From assembly GCA_037133915.1 (NCBI GenBank), contig JBAXND010000010.1:43626-107625 (forward strand): 64,000 nucleotides of DNA, read 5' to 3'. This stretch comes from Bacteroidota bacterium (lineage in GTDB: Bacteria > Bacteroidota > Bacteroidia > Bacteroidales > CAIWKO01). Of this stretch, positions 50,289 to 59,841 are shown piece after piece; position 1 is the stretch's first letter, and each line of letters starts with the position of its first letter. The notes beneath the pieces are model-generated. The model saw nothing but the letters and a program-made list of their open reading frames with translations. It searched no databases and was not told the origin of the DNA. Made by a program: the position numbers and the translations under genes.

Positions 50289-51593
50289 TTGGAAGCAAAC
50301 CGCGGATGGACAAGAGATATTTTCGGGGTGTTCAGTACGAATATTTTTATACTGATTATTGGATTCGTCATTGGCATCATTCTTCCGCGCGAACTCGGAC
50401 CTCGAGCCATGGGTCTGTACTTTGCTATACTTGCTATTCCGCTGCTTACACAAAGTTTAATTGAACTGGGCGTTCGTCCCACCATCGTTTTTCTTACAGG
50501 TAAAAAAGTTTATTCCGAAGAAAAAATCGTCTCGGGATTAATTTACATCCTTGCCATTTCTACCATCGTCTGCATAATACTGTTCAGCATTATTTTTTAC
50601 TTTCTGAATAATCCCGACTATCACATTTCATTCATCATCATTATAATTATCATTACACCGCTTCGCCTTGCTATTGCCTATTCGCGGGCATTTATTCTGG
50701 CAAAGGAAAAAATCAAACGCTTTAACCGCTCCAATCTTTTTTTCATGCTGTGTAATCTTATCGGCGTTATCGTGCTGGTGTGGATACTGAAGCTTGGCGT
50801 TCTGGGCGCCCTGTTATCACTGTTGTTTGCGAGTCTGGTGGTATCAATATACTCTGTTGCGGTTATTGCCCGCGAGCACAGAATACAGCTTGGATTTGAT
50901 ATAAAGGTTGTTTCCACAATTTTTAAACAGGGACTGGTATTTGCTCTTTCATACTTCATCATCAGACTGAATTACCGTATCGATATTGTGTTGATGGAAC
51001 GCCTGTCAACACTGACCGAGGTCGGTTATTATTCATTGGGCGTTAACATTGCCGAACAGCTATTTCAGCTGCCGGCGGCACTTTTTGCTGTGGTAGTAAG
51101 CCGTTCGGCCAATGCCACCGATCAGGTAAAGATGACACGCGACGTATCTAAATTGCTTAGAATAACGTTCGCAATAGCATTACTTTGTTCCGTGATTCTG
51201 TTTTTTGCCGTCCCCTTTCTCATCACGTTTATCTACGGCTCGCAATTCGCACCGAGTATAAAAGTGGTACAGCTTATCCTTCCGGGAATATTGTTTATTA
51301 TTATTTTTAAGGTGCTGAACGGACACTTATCGGGTATCGGTAAACCATATATTTCGGCATTGGTATTTGCACCACCGGTGGTAATCAATATTATCCTTAA
51401 TATTTTTTGGATCCCGCTATACGGAGGACTTGGCGCGGCTATGGCAACCAACGTCAGTTATACGCTTGGGGCAATTACGCTGCTCATTGTATACAGCCGT
51501 GTGATGAACATTCCTTTAGTCGAAATGCTGCATTACCGACTGTCTGATTTTGATTTTATCCGTACACTGAAAACCAGATTGCTCAAGCCCTGA
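50289..51593 (+). CDS. Polysaccharide flippase (Wzx/MATE-like, MOP superfamily)
   Basis: A 434-residue protein with about twelve membrane helices in two homologous halves, typical of O-antigen or lipid-linked oligosaccharide flippases (ILPRELGPRAMGLYFAILAIP; VGYYSLGVNIAEQLFQLPAALFAVV; GLGAAMATNVSY). It should turn undecaprenyl-linked glycans to the periplasmic side. The first codon is TTG at 50289; no ATG gives a complete first helix. Its neighbour genes do not form a glycan locus, so the substrate is unknown. Confidence 0.85.
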   Translation: MEANRGWTRDIFGVFSTNIFILIIGFVIGIILPRELGPRAMGLYFAILAIPLLTQSLIELGVRPTIVFLTGKKVYSEEKIVSGLIYILAISTIVCIILFSIIFYFLNNPDYHISFIIIIIIITPLRLAIAYSRAFILAKEKIKRFNRSNLFFMLCNLIGVIVLVWILKLGVLGALLSLLFASLVVSIYSVAVIAREHRIQLGFDIKVVSTIFKQGLVFALSYFIIRLNYRIDIVLMERLSTLTEVGYYSLGVNIAEQLFQLPAALFAVVVSRSANATDQVKMTRDVSKLLRITFAIALLCSVILFFAVPFLITFIYGSQFAPSIKVVQLILPGILFIIIFKVLNGHLSGIGKPYISALVFAPPVVINIILNIFWIPLYGGLGAAMATNVSYTLGAITLLIVYSRVMNIPLVEMLHYRLSDFDFIRTLKTRLLKP

Positions 51594-51630
51594 GTCAAAT
51601 ATTCCCGATTTTGCAGCCAAACCGCCTGAT

Positions 51631-54081
51631 TTAATACTTGCGGCTATGTTTCCGTATATACTGATAGTCCAGGTAATACAACACTTTCAGTGAGATGCTG
51701 TTTGTTTGAGGTGATTCAAGTGTCTGGCGAAAATTATCCGAAATATCATGAGTAATATTCGCTGCCTGTGTTTCTATGGCGTTTTTATACACGAAAGATA
51801 AACTGCTTCCGGGTGCGAACTGCCATAAATAGATAAGGTCAATATTGAACACATTGTAATTGAAATCATTGTTTTCTGTATAAGTATCGGTAGCCTTAAA
51901 ATCGCCATTTTCCTGCAAAATGAAATAATGACGGTAGCTGCATGTATTCCAGTAATGGCGGGCATTCAGGCTTAGGCTCATGTCGTTTTTGAAAATATAT
52001 TTAGCATTCAGGGTATTGGTCAATGTGAACATTTTACGGCTTCCGTAAATACTGTTTCCGTATTCGTCAAAATTGGCGAAGCCGAAATTCTGCGGATCCC
52101 AATTGTATTCTAAATTGTATTTAAAGGTAAGCCGGTCATTTACACGATAACGGATACCCGGTGTGACAATATAATTCTCGCCTAAAAAATGCCCTATAAA
52201 ATTGCCGATGGTAAGATTGCAATTCAATGCAACCGCCCGTCGTGTATTACTGTTGAATCCTGCATAAACATAGAACATTCCGAATGACCTGCTGAATCTG
52301 CCGCTTACTCTGGGTTCATTATAATCAAAAGATTTAAAGGGCGCCATTAAACCACCGGCAGTAAGCGACCAGTAATTAAGAAATTCGGTATAGTTGTCGA
52401 AACTTACCTGTGTACCCGGTATCATTTTTCCTGTAACCGGATTCAGCATATAATCAAAGGTGAGTGTGTTGTACGTTTGTCTGTAGGTTTTCGTGGGCTC
52501 ATATACATTGAATGCCACATAAGCGCGGTTCTTAAGCAGATTGTTCACAATATAATAGCCCAGATCTCGGGAATCAAAGGTTCGGTTAATCATGGTTTGT
52601 GAAACGCCCCATTGAAATTTACCCGAGATTCGGCGTGTGCCAATGAAATATTTATAACCCATAAGGTCGCTGAAGGTATTCAGTACACTGTCGGTATTGC
52701 TGAATTTCTGGCTGAAAGAGAAGGTCGCATCAACTGCCTGCGATTGCTTTTTGTTGCAGAATGTAAATCCCGTTCCCGTTACATTCGCATCATCATATTT
52801 TTTGTCGCGTATAACGTTTGTATTGATGAAATATACTGATGAATTATTTTTCAGTTGCTGATCAAACACGACAATATTGTAATTGGTAAGCGGTTCGGTA
52901 AGAACTTTTTTCCGCTTGCCTGTTGAATCTTCAATCTCCGCGTATGTATTGCCGGTGATGGCATTGAACAGACCGATTCCCATGCCGTTATTATTGCGTC
53001 CCGAAAGTTTGACTGCGTTGATGAGCTTACTAATTGAAGGATTTTCACGAATCACTTCACCGGGACCAATGCGGTAAGGCATGGAATAAAATCCGGCAGG
53101 GGTCTGACCAATACGTCGCGAATAGAAAAGATTATCGCGCGAGAACAGGTCGGTGCCTTCCTGAAAGAAAGGCCGGTTATCATTGTAGGTTACTTCCTGA
53201 TAACTGATATTTTTTACTTTATTATCTGACTGTACCTGGCTGAAATCGGGCAGCAAGGTAACACCCAGTGTAAATTTTTCGTCAATGCCATATTTAAGAT
53301 CTGCACCGAAGTTGTATGAGTACGAATCATTTGTTGTTCGTTTCCCGTTGATATCACTCTGGGCTTGCTCATAATAAAATGAAGCAAAAGGTGTAAGCGA
53401 CAGCCGCAGCGGCGATCGGATGTTCTTGATATCTTTGAGTTTTCCCCAGTACGGGAGTACATTGTTTACATTTTTGGGTGTAAGCGACCACTGATCATAT
53501 TCATGATTACGGGCAATATCACGCGCAAACTGCATTCCCCAGGTTTGTACCGGTGTATCCGGAAAGCGAATTGCCGAATACGGAATGCAAATTTCAACAC
53601 TCCATCCGTTGTCGTGAATTCGAGTGGCGCTTTGCCATACTCCGTTGTAAGTTGGATCGAGTGTCCGTGAATCAATCTGTACTCCCGAGACATACACTTC
53701 AAAAATATAGCAATCCTGCTCTTTATTATACGGATCAATACCAAACCTGAAAAGATCCGCTGTGATGGCATTATCATCTCTTACACCCAATTCATGCAAA
53801 ATACTGTCGGGCGAAGTATCCTTGAGCATGGCCCCGACATAAATGCCATAATCATCATACACCAGTTTTACCTCTGTCCGTTGTGTCGGGGCATTGCCTT
53901 CCACCGGTCGATACATAATGAAATCGTCTATCACAGCCGCGTTTTTCCAGGCATCATCATTAAGGTAACCATCAATTTTAGGCGCTGCAGTTACTTTGAG
54001 CGGAGTATATGATTTTCCTCCGTACTGCGCATGCAACATATTTGACAGGAGGAAAAGGATGGTTATCAGATAAAATCTCAT
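51631..54081 (-). CDS. DUF5916 outer-membrane protein with N-terminal CBM9-like domain
   Basis: An 816-residue exported protein (signal MRFYLITILFLLSNMLHAQ). Residues about 25-210 match the carbohydrate-binding family 9-like domain (KIDGYLNDDAWKNA, DDYGIYVGAMLKDTSPD). The rest is DUF5916, a large outer-membrane beta-barrel seen in Bacteroidota, with the F-Y alternation at its end (SLKVLYYLDYQYI). The start Met at 54081 is preferred to one two codons earlier. It is probably a surface transport or adhesion protein; the ligand is unknown. Confidence 0.82.
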   Translation of the reverse strand: MRFYLITILFLLSNMLHAQYGGKSYTPLKVTAAPKIDGYLNDDAWKNAAVIDDFIMYRPVEGNAPTQRTEVKLVYDDYGIYVGAMLKDTSPDSILHELGVRDDNAITADLFRFGIDPYNKEQDCYIFEVYVSGVQIDSRTLDPTYNGVWQSATRIHDNGWSVEICIPYSAIRFPDTPVQTWGMQFARDIARNHEYDQWSLTPKNVNNVLPYWGKLKDIKNIRSPLRLSLTPFASFYYEQAQSDINGKRTTNDSYSYNFGADLKYGIDEKFTLGVTLLPDFSQVQSDNKVKNISYQEVTYNDNRPFFQEGTDLFSRDNLFYSRRIGQTPAGFYSMPYRIGPGEVIRENPSISKLINAVKLSGRNNNGMGIGLFNAITGNTYAEIEDSTGKRKKVLTEPLTNYNIVVFDQQLKNNSSVYFINTNVIRDKKYDDANVTGTGFTFCNKKQSQAVDATFSFSQKFSNTDSVLNTFSDLMGYKYFIGTRRISGKFQWGVSQTMINRTFDSRDLGYYIVNNLLKNRAYVAFNVYEPTKTYRQTYNTLTFDYMLNPVTGKMIPGTQVSFDNYTEFLNYWSLTAGGLMAPFKSFDYNEPRVSGRFSRSFGMFYVYAGFNSNTRRAVALNCNLTIGNFIGHFLGENYIVTPGIRYRVNDRLTFKYNLEYNWDPQNFGFANFDEYGNSIYGSRKMFTLTNTLNAKYIFKNDMSLSLNARHYWNTCSYRHYFILQENGDFKATDTYTENNDFNYNVFNIDLIYLWQFAPGSSLSFVYKNAIETQAANITHDISDNFRQTLESPQTNSISLKVLYYLDYQYIRKHSRKY

Positions 54082-54313
54082 GGGCACATTTCTTTGGGGG
54101 ATTCAGTACAAATATCGCCAACAATACTCCTGAAAAAAAATAAATTCAACCAAAAGCCGAAGTCGTTCAACCGTTTCTTTGTTGGCTTCCTGAAGGCTTT
54201 GGATGATTAATAGTGCCGGGTCATTGAAATATCCGGAGATTTTGTCTGTACATGAACAGGCAAATTAACAGCAATATCAAATGCTAATGAAATGCTAAAA
54301 ATAATTCTTAAAA

Positions 54314-54346
54314 TTGTACTTTAAACGATTATATTTTATAATTTTA
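54314..54346 (+). promoter_or_regulatory. Candidate promoter of the T9SS gene at 54.4 kb
   Basis: TTG at 54314-54316 and TAATTTTA at 54339-54346 are 22 bp apart and repeat the layout seen before the ferritin gene. The ATG is 37 bp downstream. Confidence 0.45.
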
Positions 54347-54383
54347 CGCTCAATAAAAAATTAACTACAAAATCCTTTTAACT

Positions 54384-56519
54384 ATGAGAAGATTTCTGCT
54401 TATTCTGGCATTACTGCCTTTTTGCCTGAACGCTATGGCTTTATCAGGCGGACCCGACAAATACGGCTATACCTGGAAAGACAGCAATGAGCCGGGCGGA
54501 CCGACGTTTAACTGGGTAAACATTCTGACATCCGACAGAAAAGTGAACGGACTCGGCGACGACAACGTACGCGGACCTTTTAGTTTTATCAACGCCGGCG
54601 GAGTTGATTTCCGTTTTTATTGGTACACCGTTGATAAATTCTGGGTGGGTTCAAATGGTTACATCTGTTTCAATAACGTTATGCTTGCAAGCGTATTTCC
54701 ACAAATTCCCGATTCGACCGACAATAGACATAATTTCATTTCCGCACTTCTCGCCGACCTCACATTCAGCGGAGTCGGCAACCCGGCTCAGTGCTATTAC
54801 AAAGACACCTGGGACTCCCTTATCGTATGCTACATGAACGTTCCTTTTTATACCGATGTTCAGCCTACATGGACCGGTAGTAATACCTTCCAGATTATTC
54901 TCAATAAAGTTGACAAATCAATCACAATTAATTTCCTGAATCAAACCGGAGTCACCTTAACCAATGATGTAAAAACAGGCATTGAAAACCTAACCGGAAA
55001 TATCGGGCTTATGCCGTTCAACGGGACTTACCCGGCAAGCAACTATTGCATCCGGTATTATTATCCTGTAAACCCAACCTATTTCGTTTACGACGGCGCT
55101 GCTTTATGGAATTCCCATCAGGGCAATAACGGGCAATTCCTACCCTATCCGACGACATTCCCGCTGAAAGCCAGAATTGCCAATACAGGCAATCTGGATA
55201 TACCTCCTCCATTCCAGGCTCAAGGCAGAATCAAGAATTATTCGGGTGCGATACTCCTCAACACAAGTGTTCCTTTCAGCGATACTCTGAAAGTTCTTGA
55301 TGACAGTATATTCAATTATACCCAGTCATTTACACCGTCAACTTTTGGTACCTACAGCTATGTTACGCACTTGACCGGTATTACAGGCGACCTTATTTAT
55401 TCCAACGATTCTGTAACACAGGAATTGGTGGCGATTGATACTTCCACGCTGATTATGAAACTTAATTATACCGACAATAGTTCCGATGGCCTGGGTCTTT
55501 CCTGGGTTGATGGTACGGGAGGTGTCGCCATGTACATGGTTCCGCCCAAGTACCCATGCAAGGTATACAATACCAAGTATTTTATTGAATCGAATCCCAA
55601 TTTGAACGGTTTCAGCGCAAAAATTTATGATGACGATGGTCAGGGTGGTTCTCCGGGCACGCTCATTGACTCTGTGTTTGTGCCTGCTGCGGGCATTATT
55701 GTTGGCGGATATAATACGGTTAACCCGAGCCATCCGATAATAATTTACGATGGCGGCGTATACGTAACTTGGGAAATGCATGGCACCGGCACAGCCTTAG
55801 GCAAAGATCCTACACCACCTATATCATTCAACTCATGGGAATTTGTGGGCAACTACTGGTCGCCTTACCGCAATAATCAGGACGAAGATTTTCTGATAGA
55901 ACTTAATTTACAGAAGGCGCAAATAGAAGATGTGGGAACAGCAGGCATTACCATGCCACTGCTCAACGACACCTTATTTGCTCCCGGTACTGTTAAAGCA
56001 TGGGTTAAAAATTATGGTCAAACTGCCGAAAGCGCTTTTGATGTGCATTATAAAATGTGGGGCTGCCCGGAAGTTGTTCAGCCATACAGCGGAGCAACCC
56101 TCTCACCGGGCGATTCAGTGCTATTCACCTTCACAACACCTTTATATAACGCTACAGATATTTATGGCGACTTGTGTGTATGGACTTCAAAAATGAATGA
56201 TTATGATATCCATAATGACTCGAGCTGCGTTTTTATCAACATCAGCCACGATAACTCAGGAATCTCAGAAATGGCGGCTTCCGCGAGAATATCAACCTAT
56301 CCGAACCCGTTCAAAGAAGAAGTAACGGTTGAGTTTGACAATACCACGCACGATTCATACCGCCTCGCTCTCAGAGATATTTATGGCAAAATAGTTTTCT
56401 CTCAGGAAAATATCACTGCGAGCCGTTTTACTTTACAGCGCCGGAATCTTGCTCCCGGTATCTATTTTATTGAACTCACCGGAAAGAAGAAATTTATTGG
56501 TAAGCTGGTAGCAGAATAA
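54384..56519 (+). CDS. Large secreted protein with T9SS sorting domain
   Basis: A 711-residue exported protein (signal MRRFLLILALLPFCLNAMA). The N-terminal part is beta-rich with Trp/Tyr-containing strands (FYWYTVDKFWVGSNGYICFN); the middle has repeated DDS-containing jelly-roll units; the C-terminal ~70 residues form a T9SS type A sorting domain (ISTYPNPFKEEVTVEF, LAPGIYFIELTG, ending KLVAE). It should be secreted and surface attached. No catalytic motif is visible. The stretch 54082-54383 upstream holds only the promoter candidate. Confidence 0.8.
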   Translation: MRRFLLILALLPFCLNAMALSGGPDKYGYTWKDSNEPGGPTFNWVNILTSDRKVNGLGDDNVRGPFSFINAGGVDFRFYWYTVDKFWVGSNGYICFNNVMLASVFPQIPDSTDNRHNFISALLADLTFSGVGNPAQCYYKDTWDSLIVCYMNVPFYTDVQPTWTGSNTFQIILNKVDKSITINFLNQTGVTLTNDVKTGIENLTGNIGLMPFNGTYPASNYCIRYYYPVNPTYFVYDGAALWNSHQGNNGQFLPYPTTFPLKARIANTGNLDIPPPFQAQGRIKNYSGAILLNTSVPFSDTLKVLDDSIFNYTQSFTPSTFGTYSYVTHLTGITGDLIYSNDSVTQELVAIDTSTLIMKLNYTDNSSDGLGLSWVDGTGGVAMYMVPPKYPCKVYNTKYFIESNPNLNGFSAKIYDDDGQGGSPGTLIDSVFVPAAGIIVGGYNTVNPSHPIIIYDGGVYVTWEMHGTGTALGKDPTPPISFNSWEFVGNYWSPYRNNQDEDFLIELNLQKAQIEDVGTAGITMPLLNDTLFAPGTVKAWVKNYGQTAESAFDVHYKMWGCPEVVQPYSGATLSPGDSVLFTFTTPLYNATDIYGDLCVWTSKMNDYDIHNDSSCVFINISHDNSGISEMAASARISTYPNPFKEEVTVEFDNTTHDSYRLALRDIYGKIVFSQENITASRFTLQRRNLAPGIYFIELTGKKKFIGKLVAE

Positions 56520-56574
56520 GCAATTATTCTGCACCTCTTTCCATTGACTTTTCCGAACGGTTAATTAACTGCGA

Positions 56575-57114
56575 ATGCGATTATTTTTGATCGGTCTGCT
56601 TCTTGGTTTTCTTACGTTTTCAACTACGGCACAGGATGTCGGTATTTTACCCGGCATGCCCTTAGACTCTTTTACACAGCGCTACCCGGCTTTGAGGCAA
56701 TATGAGGAAAAAAGTCGCACTCAGATTTATCGCGACGAAATCGTGCACGGCCTCAATGGTTCTTGGCTGTACCAGTTCGAAGAAGGCCATTTGAAATGGT
56801 TTTGTTACAGCTTCTTTACCTTTAACGACAAGGATCTGACAGAACAGAATTTCAACCTTTGCAGAGATGCGACCCTGCAGTTTATAAGTGCACAGAATAA
56901 AAAATCAGGGAAACCATCCTTATTAAAAAAACGAAGTCCGCGTTTTGAAAAAATCCGGAAAAAAAATACAAACACCACGGTGATACGCGCTGTCTGGGAA
57001 ACAGCGAACATGAATTTCAGTGTCGCATACAAATACGTTGAGCCAAATCGCGGCCGTTCAGCTTATCTGTCTGTTGAAATGTGGTTTTATGGTCCGGATC
57101 ATCCCCTTTTATAA
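56575..57114 (+). CDS. Exported protein of unknown function
   Basis: A 179-residue protein with a signal peptide (MRLFLIGLLLGFLTF, cleavage near TTAQ). The mature chain has mixed alpha-beta character with the motifs GILPGMPLDSFTQRYP and HGLNGSWLYQFEEGHLKWFCYS; its final residues are SVEMWFYGPDHPLL. No family is recognised. It lies 12 bp upstream of msrA on the same strand and is probably co-transcribed. Confidence 0.6.
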   Translation: MRLFLIGLLLGFLTFSTTAQDVGILPGMPLDSFTQRYPALRQYEEKSRTQIYRDEIVHGLNGSWLYQFEEGHLKWFCYSFFTFNDKDLTEQNFNLCRDATLQFISAQNKKSGKPSLLKKRSPRFEKIRKKNTNTTVIRAVWETANMNFSVAYKYVEPNRGRSAYLSVEMWFYGPDHPLL

Positions 57115-57126
57115 TCAACAAACCTG

Positions 57127-57765
57127 ATGAAACAACCGACTATCATTTTCATCTCCGTTTTCACGCTTATTGCATTTTTTTCGTGCAATGCTATGAAACA
57201 GGATCCAAACAAAAACAATATGGAAACAACTATTAAAACGGATACGGCCGTTTTTGCCACCGGATGTTTCTGGTGCACAGAAGCCATTTTCAGCGAGCTT
57301 AAAGGCGTAATCAGCGTTACACCCGGCTTTGCCGGCGGCACCACCGAGAGCCCTACTTACGAGCAGGTTTGCACCGGCACTACCGGGCATGCCGAATGCT
57401 GCAGGATTATTTACGCTCCCGACACGATTACTTACGACAAGCTCCTGGAAGTGTTCTGGAAAGTGCACGACCCCACCTCGCTCAACAGGCAGGGTGAAGA
57501 TGTTGGCACCCAATACCGGAGTGCCATATTTTATAAAAGTGACAAGCAAAAAGAACTTGCAGAAAAATACAAAAAAGAATTGAATGCATCAGGCGCATTT
57601 GACAAGCAAATAGTGACCGAAATTGTGCCGTTAAAGGTATTCTGGCCCTCCGAAAATTATCATCAAAACTATTACAACCTCAACAAATCAAAACCTTATT
57701 GCCAGGTTGTGATACGACCAAAACTCGAAAAATTCGAAAAGGTTTTTAAAGATGCATTGAAGTAA
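57127..57765 (+). CDS. msrA: Lipoprotein-anchored peptide methionine sulfoxide reductase A
   Basis: A 212-residue MsrA that reduces the S-form of methionine sulfoxide in proteins. The active-site GCFWC motif places catalytic Cys47 and Cys50 in the mature part. A lipoprotein signal with Cys20 (IAFFSCN) would attach it to the outer face of a membrane, so it probably repairs envelope proteins. The usual GHAEVVR stretch reads GHAECCR here (Cys91-Cys92), extra cysteines that may serve as resolving thiols. The conserved PTSLNRQGEDVGTQYRS block is intact. Confidence 0.94.
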   Translation: MKQPTIIFISVFTLIAFFSCNAMKQDPNKNNMETTIKTDTAVFATGCFWCTEAIFSELKGVISVTPGFAGGTTESPTYEQVCTGTTGHAECCRIIYAPDTITYDKLLEVFWKVHDPTSLNRQGEDVGTQYRSAIFYKSDKQKELAEKYKKELNASGAFDKQIVTEIVPLKVFWPSENYHQNYYNLNKSKPYCQVVIRPKLEKFEKVFKDALK

Positions 57766-58068
57766 GACTACGTTTGATTTTATGAAACAAAAAAACGATT
57801 TCCGCGGAAGGTGATTTAGAAATCCGGCGCGTGCAGATACTTCATCAAATAGATTGTTTTATAAATCCTTTTCAATGCCGGGATATACTTGTTTTTATAT
57901 TTTAAAAAAAATCAATCTTTGGAATTTTTATAATATGCTGTGTTGCCGCCAATGTCTACACCCTTTTTTATAAAAGGCTGTTCAAAATACTTTATTCCCA
58001 TTTTTGTCGTTGAAACGTGATGAAAAGTCATTTTTTGAAAAGCAGCACTTAACCTAAACCGAATGCTC
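57766..58068. other. Intergenic region without a recognisable gene
   Basis: This 303-bp AT-rich gap holds a 10-bp perfect palindrome TTCCGCGGAA at 57800-57809 soon after msrA, and a CATTTTTG box near 58000 that might act as a weak -7 element. No coding or RNA signal stands out. Confidence 0.35.
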
Positions 58069-58506
58069 ATGAAACGCTTGATTGCCGTTATTTCAATGCT
58101 AATAACTATAATGCCACTAGTCAATGGGCAAAATCGCGATGAGGGAACAATGCCAACTTCTGAGGAGCGATCAAAAAAAATAGCCGGCAAACTGGCACAA
58201 AAACTTGTACTAAACAAATCAGAAAAGGATTCGGTTCAAGTGATATTTTCTGACTTCTTTGATAATTTAAAAATATATCATTCCGCTGGCGATGAAAAAA
58301 TTGTAATGGCTCTAGAAAAAACACGGGACGATAAAATGAAAATTCTTCTGAAAACGTCTTTAAAATTTGAAGAATATACTTCATATATGCAGGACCTTAA
58401 AGCGAAACATGAAAAATCTCTTGGGGTCGGTGGAGGAAAAAATTGGGAGGGCAGTGGGCACCACCATAACGAAGGAACAGAAGGTGACGAGCGCAATGGT
58501 TTTTAA
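58069..58506 (+). CDS. Small exported Spy/CpxP-like protein with His-rich tail
   Basis: A 145-residue protein with a signal peptide (MKRLIAVISM, end near VNGQ). A helical middle contains SKKIAGKLAQKLVLNKSEKDSV and a second amphipathic helix, loosely like the Spy/CpxP periplasmic chaperones, and the C-terminus is Gly/His/Asn-rich with a HHH cluster that could bind metal. The ATG at 58069 opens the signal peptide; another two codons earlier is equally possible. It precedes a cytochrome lipoprotein by 21 bp. Confidence 0.55.
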   Translation: MKRLIAVISMLITIMPLVNGQNRDEGTMPTSEERSKKIAGKLAQKLVLNKSEKDSVQVIFSDFFDNLKIYHSAGDEKIVMALEKTRDDKMKILLKTSLKFEEYTSYMQDLKAKHEKSLGVGGGKNWEGSGHHHNEGTEGDERNGF

Positions 58507-58527
58507 ATTTATTTAAATAACAAAAAA

Positions 58528-58854
58528 ATGATAAAATATAAACATACACGATTTCTGATTGCCATTGCGATACTTGTTGGCTTTTCTGCCTGTAAAAAAA
58601 ACTCCTCTTCAACGGTATATACACCGGTTTGTTCCGGACCGGCTAAATCGTGGCAGGCTGATGTGAAGCCCATAATGAATACGTATTGTGTAGGCTGTCA
58701 CGCATCTTTTGGTGGCTACACAGAAATGGTTGCTTCAACGACAGCTATCCGCAGTCGTGTTGCTGATGGTTCCATGCCCCAAGGAAATGCACTTAGCAAC
58801 GACCAGAAGAATATTGTTCTCTGCTGGATCGACAGCGGAACACCAAACAATTAA
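58528..58854 (+). CDS. Monohaem cytochrome c lipoprotein
   Basis: A 108-residue lipoprotein (lipobox FSAC near residue 22). It contains one CVGCH haem-attachment motif and a downstream Met in DGSMPQGNALSNDQ that could be the distal ligand, with the C-terminal IVLCWIDSGTP segment typical of small c-type cytochromes. It probably carries electrons at the periplasmic face of a membrane. It is probably co-transcribed with the small exported protein before it. Confidence 0.82.
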   Translation: MIKYKHTRFLIAIAILVGFSACKKNSSSTVYTPVCSGPAKSWQADVKPIMNTYCVGCHASFGGYTEMVASTTAIRSRVADGSMPQGNALSNDQKNIVLCWIDSGTPNN

Positions 58855-59166
58855 ATACTTAGTATTTAGTACAAAGAAAGAGTAAAAGATTTTTTGTACT
58901 TACGACTCACGACTCTTGACTTACGACTATTTTTTGTGGAGCGTAGGGATTGTGAACCTTCAAGCACTATGTAGCTAATCGACAATCTGTTATAAAGTTT
59001 ATTTTAAAAATTGTGAATCAATTGTGAAACATCATCATTCCGTAATTCATTTAGCTGGCAGCTTCTCTATCACTTTCCTGCCACGCTTTTCAATTAACGT
59101 GTAAACATACAAATAAAACTTCAAGGAACGATAGGTTTCAATAATAATCAGGGCTACAGGCAATGA
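58855..59166. other. Intergenic region at the edge of a probable mobile element
   Basis: A 312-bp AT-rich gap with short repeats of the type TTACGACT / GACTTACGAC near 58898-58928. No tRNA end and no clear attachment-site duplication is seen. It separates conserved chromosomal genes from an XRE-regulated accessory segment. Confidence 0.4.
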
Positions 59167-59727
59167 TTACACTTTGAAATGGTCATCAATGTATGCGTCC
59201 AATATTTTTCCATAATCAGCCGTGTCAGCCATCTCTTTTATATTAGTGAAGAATTTTTTGAAGATGAGGTTGGCGGCATCTTTCAATTCGCTATCCGTTA
59301 ATTTATTCTTCAATGGTTTATATACCTCGTGAAAGACGGGCTGACCTTCCCCTTTATCAGCCTTTAACTCAAGGCTGACCAAGCCATGCCCCTCGGAAGC
59401 CTTGGTGTAAATATTTATCATCAGTTGCCTGATGGCGAGTTTCTCAACGTAGTTTTTCTTTATCACCTGTGCCAAAATGGAGTTAATGACTTTCTTTAAC
59501 TCAACTTGGGATTGCGGTAATTGAGATTCGCCAATAAATAGAGTGTAAACCGGGACACCTAAAACACCACAAATTTTATTTAGCATATCCACGTTTACCG
59601 AAACCTTTCCGCTGTAGATATCATATATCGCCTGCCGTGTACGGCCAATGCTATCTGCCAAGTTCTTAACAGAAACATTCTTTTTTTCAGCGATCTCTTT
59701 GATTTTCAAACCTATTTCATTGTTCAT
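59167..59727 (-). CDS. XRE-family transcriptional regulator
   Basis: A 186-residue protein. Residues about 1-65 form a helix-turn-helix of the Cro/C1 type (IAEKKNVSVKNLADSIGRTRQAIYDIYSGK), and the remaining ~120 residues are a helical regulatory or dimerisation region without an obvious peptidase site. It probably represses the neighbouring divergent genes. A perfect TATCTTTG -7 box for this gene lies on the minus strand at 59834-59841, overlapping a TTTGACAAA palindrome. It appears to be the regulator of the accessory element that begins here. Confidence 0.88.
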   Translation of the reverse strand: MNNEIGLKIKEIAEKKNVSVKNLADSIGRTRQAIYDIYSGKVSVNVDMLNKICGVLGVPVYTLFIGESQLPQSQVELKKVINSILAQVIKKNYVEKLAIRQLMINIYTKASEGHGLVSLELKADKGEGQPVFHEVYKPLKNKLTDSELKDAANLIFKKFFTNIKEMADTADYGKILDAYIDDHFKV

Positions 59728-59755
59728 AAATTCTTACTTATGTAAAAAATAAACA

Positions 59756-59786
59756 TTGCGAATGTCAAAAGGTACTTGTATATTTG
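59756..59786 (+). promoter_or_regulatory. Rightward promoter of the accessory element
   Basis: TTG at 59756-59758 and TATATTTG at 59779-59786, 20 bp apart, match the consensus very well. It drives the HTH/primase genes and lies inside the leader of the opposing XRE gene. Confidence 0.65.
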
Positions 59787-59794
59787 CCAAATAT
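59780..59794. promoter_or_regulatory. Operator 1 candidate (TTTGNCAAA palindrome)
   Basis: ATATTTGCCAAATAT is a perfect 15-bp palindrome (7-1-7) overlapping the -7 box of the rightward promoter. A shorter relative, TTTGACAAA (59829-59837), overlaps the -7 box of the leftward promoter. Confidence 0.6.
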
Positions 59795-59828
59795 TTATTT
59801 ACAGTTTTCGTTTATGGCTTTTGTTTTA

Positions 59829-59841
59829 TTTGACAAAGATA
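59829..59841 (-). promoter_or_regulatory. Leftward promoter -7 box with operator 2 candidate
   Basis: On the minus strand TATCTTTG (59834-59841) is a perfect -7 box for the XRE gene. It overlaps the TTTGACAAA half-site (59829-59837), which shares the TTTGNCAAA core with operator 1, suggesting autoregulation. Confidence 0.55.

Noticed and set aside
58855..59166. Possible tRNA end or attachment site at the element border
   Set aside because: No cloverleaf, no T-loop GGTTCGA sequence and no direct repeat partner inside the window could be found.
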